Assembly (NCBI GenBank): GCA_024640845.1 | Contig: JAHEEE010000024.1 | Location: 1 to 49,556, forward strand | From: Myxococcales bacterium | Lineage (GTDB): Bacteria; Myxococcota_A; Polyangia; Polyangiales; Houyiibacteriaceae | DNA length: 49,556 bases | Direction of reading: 5' to 3' | Shown here: piece by piece, positions 9,041 to 17,547 of the stretch | How the letters are laid out: each line of letters opens with the position of its first letter | Numbering within the stretch: position 1 is the stretch's first letter | The notes under the pieces: generated by a model | The model's database searches: none | What the model was told of the DNA's origin: nothing | The model's input: the letters and a program-made list of their open reading frames with translations, nothing else | Position numbers and translations under genes: made by a program

Positions 9041-9889
9041 ATGAACTACTTCCAGACAATTCGAGATGCCGCCATCTTGCTTGCCCTGGTAGTCATCCCC
9101 GCGATCTTCCTGCGCGCCAATCTCCGAGACCCATCCGAGCTTTCCTGGCTCGACCGCGCGTTGCTCCAGGTGAGCGGTCCGGTGCAATACGTCGCCGAGT
9201 GGTCTGCGGATGGAGCCACCAGTGTGATCGAGGATTACGTGTACCTCGTAGACGTCAAGAGTGACAACGACCACTTGCGCGCGGAAAACGATCGTCTGCG
9301 CCGTGAAATGAGAGCACTTCGCGCAGACGCGCAGCGCATAGCGCAACTCGAGTCGCTCCTTGGTCTGCGTGAGCGGATCGCAACGGAAACACGAACCGGC
9401 AGAGTGATCGCAAAGGACATCTCGCCATCGTTTCGGGTCGTGAGGCTTTGGGTCGATCAGGGTGAGCAGGCGGGGCTTCGGGCCGGCATGCCCGTGGTTG
9501 CGAACGAAGGCTTGGTCGGTCAAATCAGACGGGTGTCCGGTCGGTTTGCCGACGTGCTACTCACGATCGACCCAGAGAGCCACGTGGACGTCGTCGTAGG
9601 CGAGACGCGCGCGCGCGGCAGGCTCGAAGGACTCGGCAGACGCAGCCGCTACCGCTGCCGCATCCAGTTCGACCGGCCCAACGATCAGGTTGCGGTCGGC
9701 GACGAGGTATTCACCTCCGGCCTCGGCAAGAAGTTCCCCGCATCGATTCTCGTTGGATACATAAGCAAGATCAGCGATCAGGAGTTTGGCCTCCACCAGG
9801 AGGGCGAGGTCACGCCCTCGGTCGATTTCACTCGGCTCGATGAGGTGCTGATTCTCACTTCAGGGCCCAAGGGCGGCGAGAGGCGCTGA
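9041..9889 (+). CDS. mreC: Rod-shape-determining protein MreC
   Basis: A 282-residue MreC: one N-terminal membrane segment (AAILLALVVIPAIFL), a coiled coil around residues 72-110 (HLRAENDRLRREMRALRADA), then the periplasmic beta-domain with GLVGQIRRVSGRFADVLLTID and GDEVFTSGLGKKFPASILVG. MreC links MreB to PBP2 and RodA in the periplasm. It starts 21 bases after mreB and is followed within 12 bases by mreD. The length and domain order are normal. Confidence 0.96.
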   Translation: MNYFQTIRDAAILLALVVIPAIFLRANLRDPSELSWLDRALLQVSGPVQYVAEWSADGATSVIEDYVYLVDVKSDNDHLRAENDRLRREMRALRADAQRIAQLESLLGLRERIATETRTGRVIAKDISPSFRVVRLWVDQGEQAGLRAGMPVVANEGLVGQIRRVSGRFADVLLTIDPESHVDVVVGETRARGRLEGLGRRSRYRCRIQFDRPNDQVAVGDEVFTSGLGKKFPASILVGYISKISDQEFGLHQEGEVTPSVDFTRLDEVLILTSGPKGGERR

Positions 9890-9901
9890 GGTAGGAACGC
9901 C

Positions 9902-10417
9902 GTGCACGCAGTCCGAGGCAGTCTTCTCATGGTTCTCGTCGTTTTCGCGATGCTTTTGGGGCAATCGGTCTTCGCCCGCGTGCTCGCGCCCTATCCCTTT
10001 GCGCCTTACCTCGGATTGCCGTTCGTGTTTGCGCTCGGAACCGGCCCGGGGGTGCGAATCCTTCGAGGCGCCGCGACGGCGTTTGCCCTCGGCTACCTTT
10101 ACGACCTCTTCACTGGGAACCCGCTTGGGATCCACACCTTGGTGTTTGTCGTCGGCTTCCTCTTGGCGTGGCTGATCGGCTACTTGCTCTCCTTTCGAGG
10201 CGTGCCCTTCGAGATGGTGCTCACCTTCGCGCTTACCCTGATGCTCGGCGGGCTCCTCGAGGGAGTTCGCGCCTTCGTTCCCGGTGGCATGACCTGGAGT
10301 GGACTGACGTTGACGATGTCGCTCTTCGGGTCCGCGTTCGCCACCGCGCTCGTCGCGCCGCTACTGTTCGCAATCGCCAGGCGTGTCGATCCCGGGACGG
10401 AGCGAGCGCCCGCATGA
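9902..10417 (+). CDS. mreD: Rod-shape-determining protein MreD
   Basis: A 171-residue integral membrane protein with about five hydrophobic helices, starting at GTG 9902. Features shared with MreD are the N-terminal LLMVLVVFAMLLGQS, FAPYLGLPFVFALG and the conserved GYLYDLFTGNPLGIHTL, which carries the family's acidic residue between helices. Sequence conservation in this family is low, so position between mreC and PBP2 is an important part of the call. Its stop overlaps the PBP2 start as ATGA. Confidence 0.93.
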   Translation: MHAVRGSLLMVLVVFAMLLGQSVFARVLAPYPFAPYLGLPFVFALGTGPGVRILRGAATAFALGYLYDLFTGNPLGIHTLVFVVGFLLAWLIGYLLSFRGVPFEMVLTFALTLMLGGLLEGVRAFVPGGMTWSGLTLTMSLFGSAFATALVAPLLFAIARRVDPGTERAPA

Positions 10418-12270
10418 TCACCCTCTCGCAAAGGCGTGAGGTCGGGGAGTTCCGAAAACGTTACCGATGGATGGCGCTGTTCGTCGCGTTGGTGTTCGGC
10501 GGGATCATCGTCAGGGTCGCGCAGGTCCAGCTCTTTCAACGCGACCGGTGGTCGGGCATCGCGCAGCAGAACATCACCAAGACACTGGAGCTCCCGGCGA
10601 CCCGTGGGGTCATTCGTGACGTCGAGGGGCGAGTCGTCGCCTCGAACCGCCCGTCGTACGACGTGTATGCGACCCCCCGCTTACTCGAGTCCGAGGACCT
10701 CGATCGGATTGCTTCCTTGATGGGGCTCACGGAGGAGGAAAGCAGCGCGCTCGAGGCCCGCATCGAGGGGCTCCCGCCCGAGCGGCGCACCCACCAGATT
10801 CAGCTCTACCGCGACATCGATCGAGACCAGCTCGCCGCACTCGAGACCCATCTTGCCGAGCTTCCCGGGCTCGACATCGTCACCGTCCCGCTGCGCGACT
10901 ATCCATACGCCACGCTGGGCGCCCATCTGATCGGCTACCTCAACGAGGTCAACGAAGACGATTTACAGGCTGTTGGCGACCTCCGTGCGTACCGGTCCGG
11001 CGACCGCATCGGACGCAATGGGCTCGAGAAGCGCTACGAGGCGCTGCTCAAAGGGTCGCGCGGCTTTCGCCGGATGGTGGTGGATGCTCGCGGCAGGGCG
11101 CTCGAAGGCGCACGGCCGGACTCGCTCGACGTGCAGATGCTGAAGAAGCCGGTTCCCGGGCACGACATCCAACTCACGTTGGATATGCGTCTCATGGAGG
11201 CGTTCGACCGAGCGTTTCGGCCCCATCCCTCGGGCGCGGCCGTGGTCGTGGACATCCACACCGGTGCCATCCGCGCGCTCTACTCGAAGCCCGTCTACGA
11301 TCCGAACGAAATGAGCAGCGGCCTCAGCACGCGCCGCTACGCCGAGCTCACGGGCGACCCGTTTCGCCCGCTCATCGACAAGACGATCTACGAAACCTAC
11401 TTCCCGGGGTCGACCTTCAAAGTGTTCACCGCGCTGGCCGCGCTCGAGGACGCCGTCGTCGACCCCGCCCAGCGGGTCGAGTGCACGGGATTCCTCAAGA
11501 TCGGGAGGCAGAAATTCCGCTGCAACAAGCGGCACGAATGGGTCGACCTCTATGATGCGGTCGTCCAGTCGTGCAATGTCTATTTCTGGGTCCTTGCCGA
11601 AGAGGTTGGAATCGAGCGGATCAATCGTTTCGCCGAAGCCTTCGGCTTCGCCGAGCGCACGGGCATCGGAGTGAACAGCGAGGCGAAGGGGTTCTTGGCC
11701 ACCCGAGAGTGGTACGAGGAGCACTACGGGGCATTTCGCATCGGCTACACGCTCAACACCGCCATCGGGCAGGGCAATACGCGGGTCACCGTGCTCCAAC
11801 TCGCGATGGCCTACGCCGCCATCGCGAACGGCGGAGTGCTCTACGTGCCACAAGTGGTTCAGAACGTTCGTGCTCCGGACGGGTCGTTGTCCGAGACGTT
11901 CGAGCCCCGGGTAAAGCACGACATTGGCATTTCGGCCCAACACCTCGACCTGATTCGGAGGTCTCTCGTAGACGTGGTCCAAGACGAGGACGGCACGGCT
12001 TATAGAGCGCGCAACAAGGACGGCCTCCCGGTTGCCGGCAAGACGGGAACGGCTCAGGTCGTCAGCCGCAAGGGCCGTTCGGAGGAGTCTTCGAGCGCCT
12101 GGTATCTCGATCGGTCGCACGGATGGTTTGCGGGCTTTGCACCCGCCGACGACCCTCAGGTCGCCTTCGCAGTTCTCGTGGAGCACGGGGGATCAGGAGG
12201 GGCGAGCGCTGCCCCGATCGCGATGTCGGTCATGCAGCAGTACTTCGGCACACAGGAGGAGGCAGAGTAA
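10414..12270 (+). CDS. mrdA: Penicillin-binding protein 2 (elongation transpeptidase)
   Basis: A 618-residue class B PBP that crosslinks peptidoglycan in the periplasm during elongation. It has one N-terminal membrane anchor (WMALFVALVFGGIIVRV), a dimerisation domain with the conserved ATRGVIRDVEGRVVASN, and a transpeptidase domain with Ser333 in PGSTFK, the SCN triad and the KTGTAQ box. The ATG at 10414 overlaps the mreD stop; the open frame begins much further upstream but that part is out-of-frame mreD. Length is close to the E. coli enzyme. A 3-base gap separates it from rodA. Confidence 0.97.
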   Translation: MITLSQRREVGEFRKRYRWMALFVALVFGGIIVRVAQVQLFQRDRWSGIAQQNITKTLELPATRGVIRDVEGRVVASNRPSYDVYATPRLLESEDLDRIASLMGLTEEESSALEARIEGLPPERRTHQIQLYRDIDRDQLAALETHLAELPGLDIVTVPLRDYPYATLGAHLIGYLNEVNEDDLQAVGDLRAYRSGDRIGRNGLEKRYEALLKGSRGFRRMVVDARGRALEGARPDSLDVQMLKKPVPGHDIQLTLDMRLMEAFDRAFRPHPSGAAVVVDIHTGAIRALYSKPVYDPNEMSSGLSTRRYAELTGDPFRPLIDKTIYETYFPGSTFKVFTALAALEDAVVDPAQRVECTGFLKIGRQKFRCNKRHEWVDLYDAVVQSCNVYFWVLAEEVGIERINRFAEAFGFAERTGIGVNSEAKGFLATREWYEEHYGAFRIGYTLNTAIGQGNTRVTVLQLAMAYAAIANGGVLYVPQVVQNVRAPDGSLSETFEPRVKHDIGISAQHLDLIRRSLVDVVQDEDGTAYRARNKDGLPVAGKTGTAQVVSRKGRSEESSSAWYLDRSHGWFAGFAPADDPQVAFAVLVEHGGSGGASAAPIAMSVMQQYFGTQEEAE

Positions 12271-12273
12271 TCG

Positions 12274-13383
12274 ATGGCGATTGGCAGAACGATTCGGGAC
12301 GAGTTCGATTGGCCGTTGTTCATCGCGGTTTCGACCATTGCGCTCTTCGGCGTCCTCAACCTTTACAGCGCTACCGACGGCGGCACGACCTCGGATGCAT
12401 ACATTCAGCAGCTCTACTGGCTCGTGCTCGGATTCGGTGTGGCCGCGCTCACCGCGGCGATCGACTACCGGCACTTCGAGCGGTACGGGTGGCTGATCTA
12501 CGGGGCCTGCGTCCTTGCGCTGATCTTGGTGTTCGTCCTCGGCAAGAGCGTGCGCGGCTCGACGCGCTGGATCGCGCTTGGTGGGTTCTCGCTCCAGCCG
12601 AGCGAGCTGATGAAGATTGGGCTGATCATCGCCCTCGGGAAGTACCTCCACCACGACACGAAGACGGGTGGGCGTACGCTGGTCGACCTGATCATTCCAG
12701 GGCTCATCTGTGCGCTGCCGATGGCTCTCGTTCTTCTTCAACCGGATCTCGGTACGGCGATGATCCTCGCTTTCATCTTCGGCAGCGTGATGATGCTGAC
12801 CCAGCTCAAGCTGCGTTCGATGGTCACGCTCCTCGCCACCTTCGTGGTCGCCGCGCCCGTGACCTGGTTCTATCTGCTCAAGGACTATCAGAAAGAGCGA
12901 ATCACGGCGTTTTGGGGCCGGCTCGGGGGCACCCAGACCGATCTGCTCGACTCCGGGTGGCACACACACCAGTCCCTGGTGGCGATTGGCAGCGGCGGCC
13001 TGACTGGAAAGGGCTTCACTCAGGGCACGCAGACGCGCTTCCGGTTTTTGCCCGACCAGCACACCGATTTCCCCTTCCCGGTTTGGGCCGAAGAGCACGG
13101 CTTCATCGGCGCGTTGCTCTTGATCAGTTTGTATCTGTTCTTGGTTCTGTGGTCCCTGCGGGTGGCCTCTCAGGCCAAAGACCGGTTTGGGGCCGTGGTC
13201 GCGGTTGGTGTCGGCGCCATGCTCTTTTGGCAAACCGTGGTCAATCTCGGGATGGTCTCGGGGCTCTTGCCCGTCGTCGGGATGACGCTTCCGCTCTTTT
13301 CCTACGGTGGCTCGAGCTTGCTCTCGACGATGTTGGGCTTAGGCTTGTTGATGAACGTGTCGATGCGGAGATTCTCACATTGA
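12274..13383 (+). CDS. rodA: Peptidoglycan glycosyltransferase RodA (SEDS)
   Basis: A 369-residue polytopic SEDS glycosyltransferase that polymerises lipid II with PBP2. Conserved blocks include STRWIALGGFSLQPSE, QPDLGTAMI, the loop DSGWHTHQSLVAIGSGG, FLPDQHTDFPFPVWAEE and GMTLPLFSYGGSS, with about ten membrane helices. It starts four bases after the PBP2 stop codon region, and the next gene begins at or just after its stop, so it belongs to a single transcript with the mre genes. Confidence 0.97.
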   Translation: MAIGRTIRDEFDWPLFIAVSTIALFGVLNLYSATDGGTTSDAYIQQLYWLVLGFGVAALTAAIDYRHFERYGWLIYGACVLALILVFVLGKSVRGSTRWIALGGFSLQPSELMKIGLIIALGKYLHHDTKTGGRTLVDLIIPGLICALPMALVLLQPDLGTAMILAFIFGSVMMLTQLKLRSMVTLLATFVVAAPVTWFYLLKDYQKERITAFWGRLGGTQTDLLDSGWHTHQSLVAIGSGGLTGKGFTQGTQTRFRFLPDQHTDFPFPVWAEEHGFIGALLLISLYLFLVLWSLRVASQAKDRFGAVVAVGVGAMLFWQTVVNLGMVSGLLPVVGMTLPLFSYGGSSLLSTMLGLGLLMNVSMRRFSH

Positions 13384-13400
13384 GCCAGTCGGACAAAGTG

Positions 13401-14204
13401 ATGGTCGGTGTCTTGCAGATGACGTCCACCGCTGAGGTCGACGCCAACATGAGCACGGTGCACCGGCTTGTCGGCGAGGCTGCGAGTCGCGGGGCGCGGA
13501 TGGTGCTCGTCCCGGAGTGCTTCGCGTACCTCGGCCCCGAGAAGGGCAAGGTCGAAATCGCTGAATCGCTCGACGAGGGCGGTCCCATCCTCGAACGCTG
13601 CAGGCGGGTGGCACGCGACGCAGGCGTCGACGTGGTCTACGGAGGCTTCTGGGAGAAGAGCAGCACGCCGGGAAAGGTAAGAAATGCATGCGTGTACATG
13701 CGCACCGACGGAACCATCGCGTCCGTCTACCGAAAGATCCACCTCTTCGATGTGGACTTGGCGGACGGCACCAAGCTCCTCGAGTCCGAGACGGTCGAGG
13801 CAGGCTCGGACGCAGTGGTTGCCGATGCGCCGTTTGGCACGCTCGGGCTCAGCGTCTGCTACGACCTCCGCTTTCCAGAGCTCTACCGACGGCTGGTCGA
13901 TGCCGGGGCGATTGCGCTCGCGATTCCGGCGGCGTTCACGCTGACGACTGGCAAGGACCACTGGCACGTCTTGTTGCGCGCTCGCGCGATCGAGCAGCAG
14001 TGCTACGTCTTGGCGGCCGCTCAAACCGGCCATCACTACGGGAAACGCTGGTCCTATGGGCACGCGCTGATCGCCGATCCCTGGGGCACCGTCCTCGCCG
14101 AGTGTGGTGAAGGGGAGGGAGTGGCCGTCGCCGAGGTCGACCCCGCGTACGTCGAGAAAGTACGCGCCGCTGTTCCAAGCCTCGCCCACCGCCGGCTTGG
14201 TTGA
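13401..14204 (+). CDS. Carbon-nitrogen hydrolase, Nit1/deaminated-glutathione amidase type
   Basis: A 267-residue nitrilase-superfamily amidase. The catalytic triad is visible: Glu in LVPECFAY, Lys in YRKIHLFDV and Cys in SVCYDLRFPELY. The HWHVLLRARAIEQQCYVLAAAQ and YGHALIADPWG blocks place it with Nit1/YbeM proteins, which repair deaminated glutathione in the cytosol. An in-frame TTG at 13380 overlaps the rodA stop, with GGAG upstream, and would add seven residues; ATG 13401 is the more conventional start. A metabolite-repair enzyme at the end of a cell-elongation operon is a neighbourly oddity rather than an evident functional link. Confidence 0.92.
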   Translation: MVGVLQMTSTAEVDANMSTVHRLVGEAASRGARMVLVPECFAYLGPEKGKVEIAESLDEGGPILERCRRVARDAGVDVVYGGFWEKSSTPGKVRNACVYMRTDGTIASVYRKIHLFDVDLADGTKLLESETVEAGSDAVVADAPFGTLGLSVCYDLRFPELYRRLVDAGAIALAIPAAFTLTTGKDHWHVLLRARAIEQQCYVLAAAQTGHHYGKRWSYGHALIADPWGTVLAECGEGEGVAVAEVDPAYVEKVRAAVPSLAHRRLG

Positions 14205-14221
14205 GCCGCAGGCCCCAAACG

Positions 14222-14258
14222 CATCGAGCCCCGACGGCGGAACCGACGGGGCTCGATG
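14222..14258. terminator. Hairpin between convergent genes, probable bidirectional terminator
   Basis: CATCGAGCCCCG at 14222-14233 and its perfect reverse complement at 14247-14258 form a 12-bp stem around a 13-base loop. It sits between the 3' ends of the amidase (plus) and lipoprotein (minus) genes, 18 and 22 bases from their stops. A clear T tract is lacking on both sides. Confidence 0.65.
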
Positions 14259-14280
14259 ACGATTGACGCTCGGCGTCGTG

Positions 14281-14982
14281 TTATGGTGCTGGAGGTGGAA
14301 GCGTCACCGAGGGCTTCACGTCGCCGTCCCACGTGCAGGCTGGGTTGCTGCCCGCGGTCGACAAAGTGAGCGGAACAGGCGTATCGATGGCGAATGTGAT
14401 GTCGGTTACCTCGATTTCGACGGAGCCATCGACTGCGGTCCACAGGCCCACCGTTGCCGGCGTAGTCACGACGACATCTTGCGGCGTTTCGAAGTCGACC
14501 GTGCATGGCGTCGTCGCGCACACTTGGAGCGGGTCATCGCTGCCGCCGACCTGGTCGACGATACCGGACGCCTGGCCAATCACGGCGGTCTGGACCAACT
14601 GACCAAGCTCTTCCACCGTCACCTCTTCAATGACGAGCTGGACCCTCGTGTCGACTTCCGTCGGTCCATCCGGCGTGCCGCTCTTCGCGGCGAGAATGAT
14701 GTTTATCGGAACCTCGATCACACCTAGGCCGTCGCATGTCACGGAGGCCTGTGACGCCGTGTAGGTGTCGTCGATCTCCTCGCCCGCACCGCAGATGTCC
14801 GACGCGTTGCCATCCTGAGGGCAGGTAACCGCGGGAGGCTCATCGCCGCCGGTGCCGCCGCCACCCGCGGTGCCGGCCGTACCGGCCGAGCCGCCGGTGC
14901 CGCCATCGTCGTCGCTACATCCGATTAATCCAAGCGTGCCGGCAAGCACACCCACCAACAGAAGTTTAGCAAATCTCGTCAT
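14281..14982 (-). CDS. Secreted lipoprotein with Gly-rich linker, unknown function
   Basis: A 233-residue lipoprotein. The ATG at 14982 has an excellent AAGGAG site nine bases upstream. The signal peptide ends in the lipobox LIGC (Cys about residue 22). An acidic SDDD and a Gly/Thr-rich linker of ~25 residues follow. The mature part has two Cys pairs (CPQDGNASDIC, CATTPC) and beta-rich stretches such as VEIEVTDITFAID. I recognise no family. The Gly-rich linker resembles those of the lipoproteins at 20849 and 21829. Asp after the lipobox Cys would influence sorting in enteric bacteria, but the rule here is not known. It is 116 bases downstream of the DUF1295 gene. Confidence 0.85.
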   Translation of the reverse strand: MTRFAKLLLVGVLAGTLGLIGCSDDDGGTGGSAGTAGTAGGGGTGGDEPPAVTCPQDGNASDICGAGEEIDDTYTASQASVTCDGLGVIEVPINIILAAKSGTPDGPTEVDTRVQLVIEEVTVEELGQLVQTAVIGQASGIVDQVGGSDDPLQVCATTPCTVDFETPQDVVVTTPATVGLWTAVDGSVEIEVTDITFAIDTPVPLTLSTAGSNPACTWDGDVKPSVTLPPPAP

Positions 14983-15098
14983 CCCTTGATTCTCCTTGAT
15001 AGGCCCGGCCATGCGAAGCTTGGCACAGACGAAGCTCCCCGCCCAACCGCGGTTCGGGGTCGTTTATCTGGAGAACCCGGGCAGCGCAACCGGTCTGC

Positions 15099-15926
15099 CT
15101 ACCGAGGGAACCACGGCATGAGGCGGCTCGTGGTCCTCTGATAAGCCGCATAGTCGGGGTACTTGCGAAGCGAGATCTTCTCGGTGAGCCAAGTCGACCC
15201 TTGGAAGAGGAGGGTCAGCAGGACGGCGCCGATGATGGTCCAGTTGAGCCGCCCTGCGCCCGCCGCAATCGAAAAGACGTAATAAGTCCACCACATCGCC
15301 TGCTCGCAGAAGAAGTTCGGGTGCCTCGAGTATCGGAAAAGCCCCTCTGTGAGGAAGGGTTGCTCCGGCCTCTCTCCGCGCGCGATCGCCGCGTACTTCG
15401 CGGTTTGAAACCGCCACTGCTGTTCATCTGCGACGGTTTCGCCGATGAGGAACAGGATGAAGGCCGCGGCGGCAGCGTAGTCGAGCCCATTGAGAGGGAC
15501 GCCTGCGGCTCGATATGCGGCATACGAGGGAACGACGATCAGGAGGAGCAGGTAGTTCTGAAACGGAGCCAAAAAAGTAGCGTTGAGGACCTGGAACCAG
15601 GCTTGCCCGATCTTCCCTTGGATCTCCTCCCATCGGTAGTCCTCCCCCCCGGGCTTGTAGCCGCCTTTGCGCGCGAAGTTGTAGGTGAGTCGGACACCCC
15701 AGAGGAGGGTCAGCGCGGCCATGAGGTTGAGTCGCGCGTCGTCGAACCCGGCGTAGGCTGCGAAGTGGACCGCAAACAGCGGTGGGGTGATCGACCACAG
15801 GCGGTCGACCCAGGAGTACTCCTTGGTGATGAGCGACAGGATCCAGCAAAGCAGCGCGAACCCACCGGCAACCCACAACGCGGTCACGAGTGGGTCGGTT
15901 GATTGATAGAGCTCGAGCAGCCGCAT
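15099..15926 (-). CDS. DUF1295 membrane protein (steroid 5-alpha-reductase-like)
   Basis: A 275-residue polytopic membrane protein of the DUF1295 family, related to steroid 5-alpha-reductase and isoprenylcysteine methyltransferase folds. Key conserved segments are SWVDRLWSITP, GVRLTYNFARKGGY, GLFRYSRHPNFFCEQ and SRLMPWFPR at the end. About seven hydrophobic helices are evident. Known relatives bind NADPH or SAM, but the reaction of this branch is not established. It begins 23 bases after the sphingosine-phosphate-lyase-like gene, which suggests a role in lipid metabolism (inference). Confidence 0.9.
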   Translation of the reverse strand: MRLLELYQSTDPLVTALWVAGGFALLCWILSLITKEYSWVDRLWSITPPLFAVHFAAYAGFDDARLNLMAALTLLWGVRLTYNFARKGGYKPGGEDYRWEEIQGKIGQAWFQVLNATFLAPFQNYLLLLIVVPSYAAYRAAGVPLNGLDYAAAAAFILFLIGETVADEQQWRFQTAKYAAIARGERPEQPFLTEGLFRYSRHPNFFCEQAMWWTYYVFSIAAGAGRLNWTIIGAVLLTLLFQGSTWLTEKISLRKYPDYAAYQRTTSRLMPWFPR

Positions 15927-15949
15927 CCGATTCTCCCGCTATTTCTCTT

Positions 15950-17515
15950 CTAGTTCCCGGACGCCTTGGGCGCCTGGTTGTCCCGACCCACCGCCTGCGC
16001 ACCGTCGCCGACCTCGTAGAGAACGTCCAGGTAGCGCTCCAAGAGATCGGTGACGACCCCTTGAACGGGGACGGTGCTCGCCATCCCGTAGATCGGAGCC
16101 ATGCCGCCCTCCTGCTCCGGGTGTGCTTTGACGTGTTTGACGGCATCCCGGAGGTCCCTCAGGAATCGCTCGGCGACGCCCTCCTCGGTGTGCCTGAGGG
16201 TGACCGCGAGGTGGACGCTCGGAGGCCTGTGGAGACCGTTGAGATTCCAGTTCCGCTTCGTCATGAAGTCGAGGACGCGGTAGATGTCGAGCTCATCGGA
16301 TGCGAACGCGATGACCCAAAGCGGGTCGCCAAGCACTCTGAGCTCCGGAATCGACTCGATACCGGCCCGAACCCTTGCTCCGGTTTCGAGGATGCGGCGG
16401 CTTGCCTCGAGGTACCCATTGCGTCCGATGGACACCATCGCCGCCCAGCAGGCCGCGCTGAGGCCGCCCGGCCGGCTTCCGGCAAAGGTCGGCGAGAAGT
16501 AGAGCCCTCCGGGCCAGTCGGCGACCTTGTAGTATTGATAGTGTCGAAGCTCGCGGTTGCGGTAGAGGATCACGCTCGTGCCCTTGGCTGCATAGCCGTA
16601 CTTGTGTGTGTCCGCGGACATCGAGGTGACGCCGGGTAGACGGAAGTCGAAGGGGGGAACCTCGTAGCCGAGTTGCTCAGCCCAAGGGAGGATGAAGCCG
16701 CCGAGGCAGGCGTCGGTGTGGAAACCGATGCCACGTGAGCGAGCAAGCTCCGAGAGCTCTTCGATCGGATCGACCGCGCCGTGTGGAAACGAGACTGCAG
16801 AGCCCACGATGCAGATGGTGTGTCGGTTGACGGCCTTCTTCGTGGCCGCGACGTCGGCGCGGAAGTCCGCGCCAACCGGGACCTTGACTAGCTTGATGCC
16901 GAAGTATTGGGCGGCCTTGTCGAAGGCGGCATGCGCTGTGGTCGGAACGACCAGCTCCGGCGAGGTGATTCCCTTCCTATCTCGCGCCCAGTCGCGATAG
17001 CTCCGCATCGCGAGCAAAATGCTCTCGGTGCCTCCGCTTGCGACCGAGCCGCATACGTCCGCGTCGACGGCGCTCCGAGCACCGAGCATGTTGCCGGTCA
17101 TCGACACGATTTCCGCCTCGTATTTCGCGATGCTTGGCCACAAGTCGGAGTGAAGCGGGTTCGTTTGCGATGTGATCGCGTACGCTTCGTTGAGAAACTC
17201 GATATGCGCTGGGTCGCCGTGGTACACGGCCCCCGACACGTATCCGTCCTTCCAGCGATCCGCCTCACGTCGATCGAGTGTTCGAAGCGATTGAAGAACC
17301 TGATCGCGGTCGATCCCTTGCTCTGGCAGGGTCGGGTAGCTCTCCACCTCACCGGCGTATGGTTTCGCCGACCTCCGAAGCTCGTCCATGATCGGCGCGT
17401 ACTCCGCGTCGATTCGCTTTCTCACGATTGGGAGGCGCTTTGCGTAGCGGTAGATTCGAGCGACCAGAGGCTCAAACGGGCCAAGCTTGAGGCTGGCGAT
17501 GTCTTTGAGGTCCAT
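15950..17515 (-). CDS. Sphingosine-1-phosphate lyase-like PLP enzyme
   Basis: A 521-residue group II PLP-dependent decarboxylase-fold protein. The closest family by eye is sphingosine/sphinganine-1-phosphate lyase, which cleaves the phosphorylated sphingoid base to an aldehyde and phosphoethanolamine. Evidence: [59 protein letters not shown] and the PLP Lys305 in [14 protein letters not shown] proline-rich N-terminal helix is not strongly hydrophobic, so membrane association is unclear. It lies 32 bases after a sugar-kinase gene, giving an order kinase then phospho-lyase. Other amino-acid decarboxylases share the fold, but the motif set favours the lyase. Confidence 0.88.
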   Translation of the reverse strand: MDLKDIASLKLGPFEPLVARIYRYAKRLPIVRKRIDAEYAPIMDELRRSAKPYAGEVESYPTLPEQGIDRDQVLQSLRTLDRREADRWKDGYVSGAVYHGDPAHIEFLNEAYAITSQTNPLHSDLWPSIAKYEAEIVSMTGNMLGARSAVDADVCGSVASGGTESILLAMRSYRDWARDRKGITSPELVVPTTAHAAFDKAAQYFGIKLVKVPVGADFRADVAATKKAVNRHTICIVGSAVSFPHGAVDPIEELSELARSRGIGFHTDACLGGFILPWAEQLGYEVPPFDFRLPGVTSMSADTHKYGYAAKGTSVILYRNRELRHYQYYKVADWPGGLYFSPTFAGSRPGGLSAACWAAMVSIGRNGYLEASRRILETGARVRAGIESIPELRVLGDPLWVIAFASDELDIYRVLDFMTKRNWNLNGLHRPPSVHLAVTLRHTEEGVAERFLRDLRDAVKHVKAHPEQEGGMAPIYGMASTVPVQGVVTDLLERYLDVLYEVGDGAQAVGRDNQAPKASGN

Positions 17516-17547
17516 GCGGTTTGACTACTCCACGGCGGCTCGATTCG

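Noticed and set aside
12123-13379. Upstream part of the long open frame that ends in the amidase
   Set aside because: It is the out-of-frame reading of PBP2 and rodA; only the portion from about 13380 has amidase motifs.
14222-14258. Possible regulatory operator
   Set aside because: Position between two convergent 3' ends and a long G/C stem fit a terminator better.
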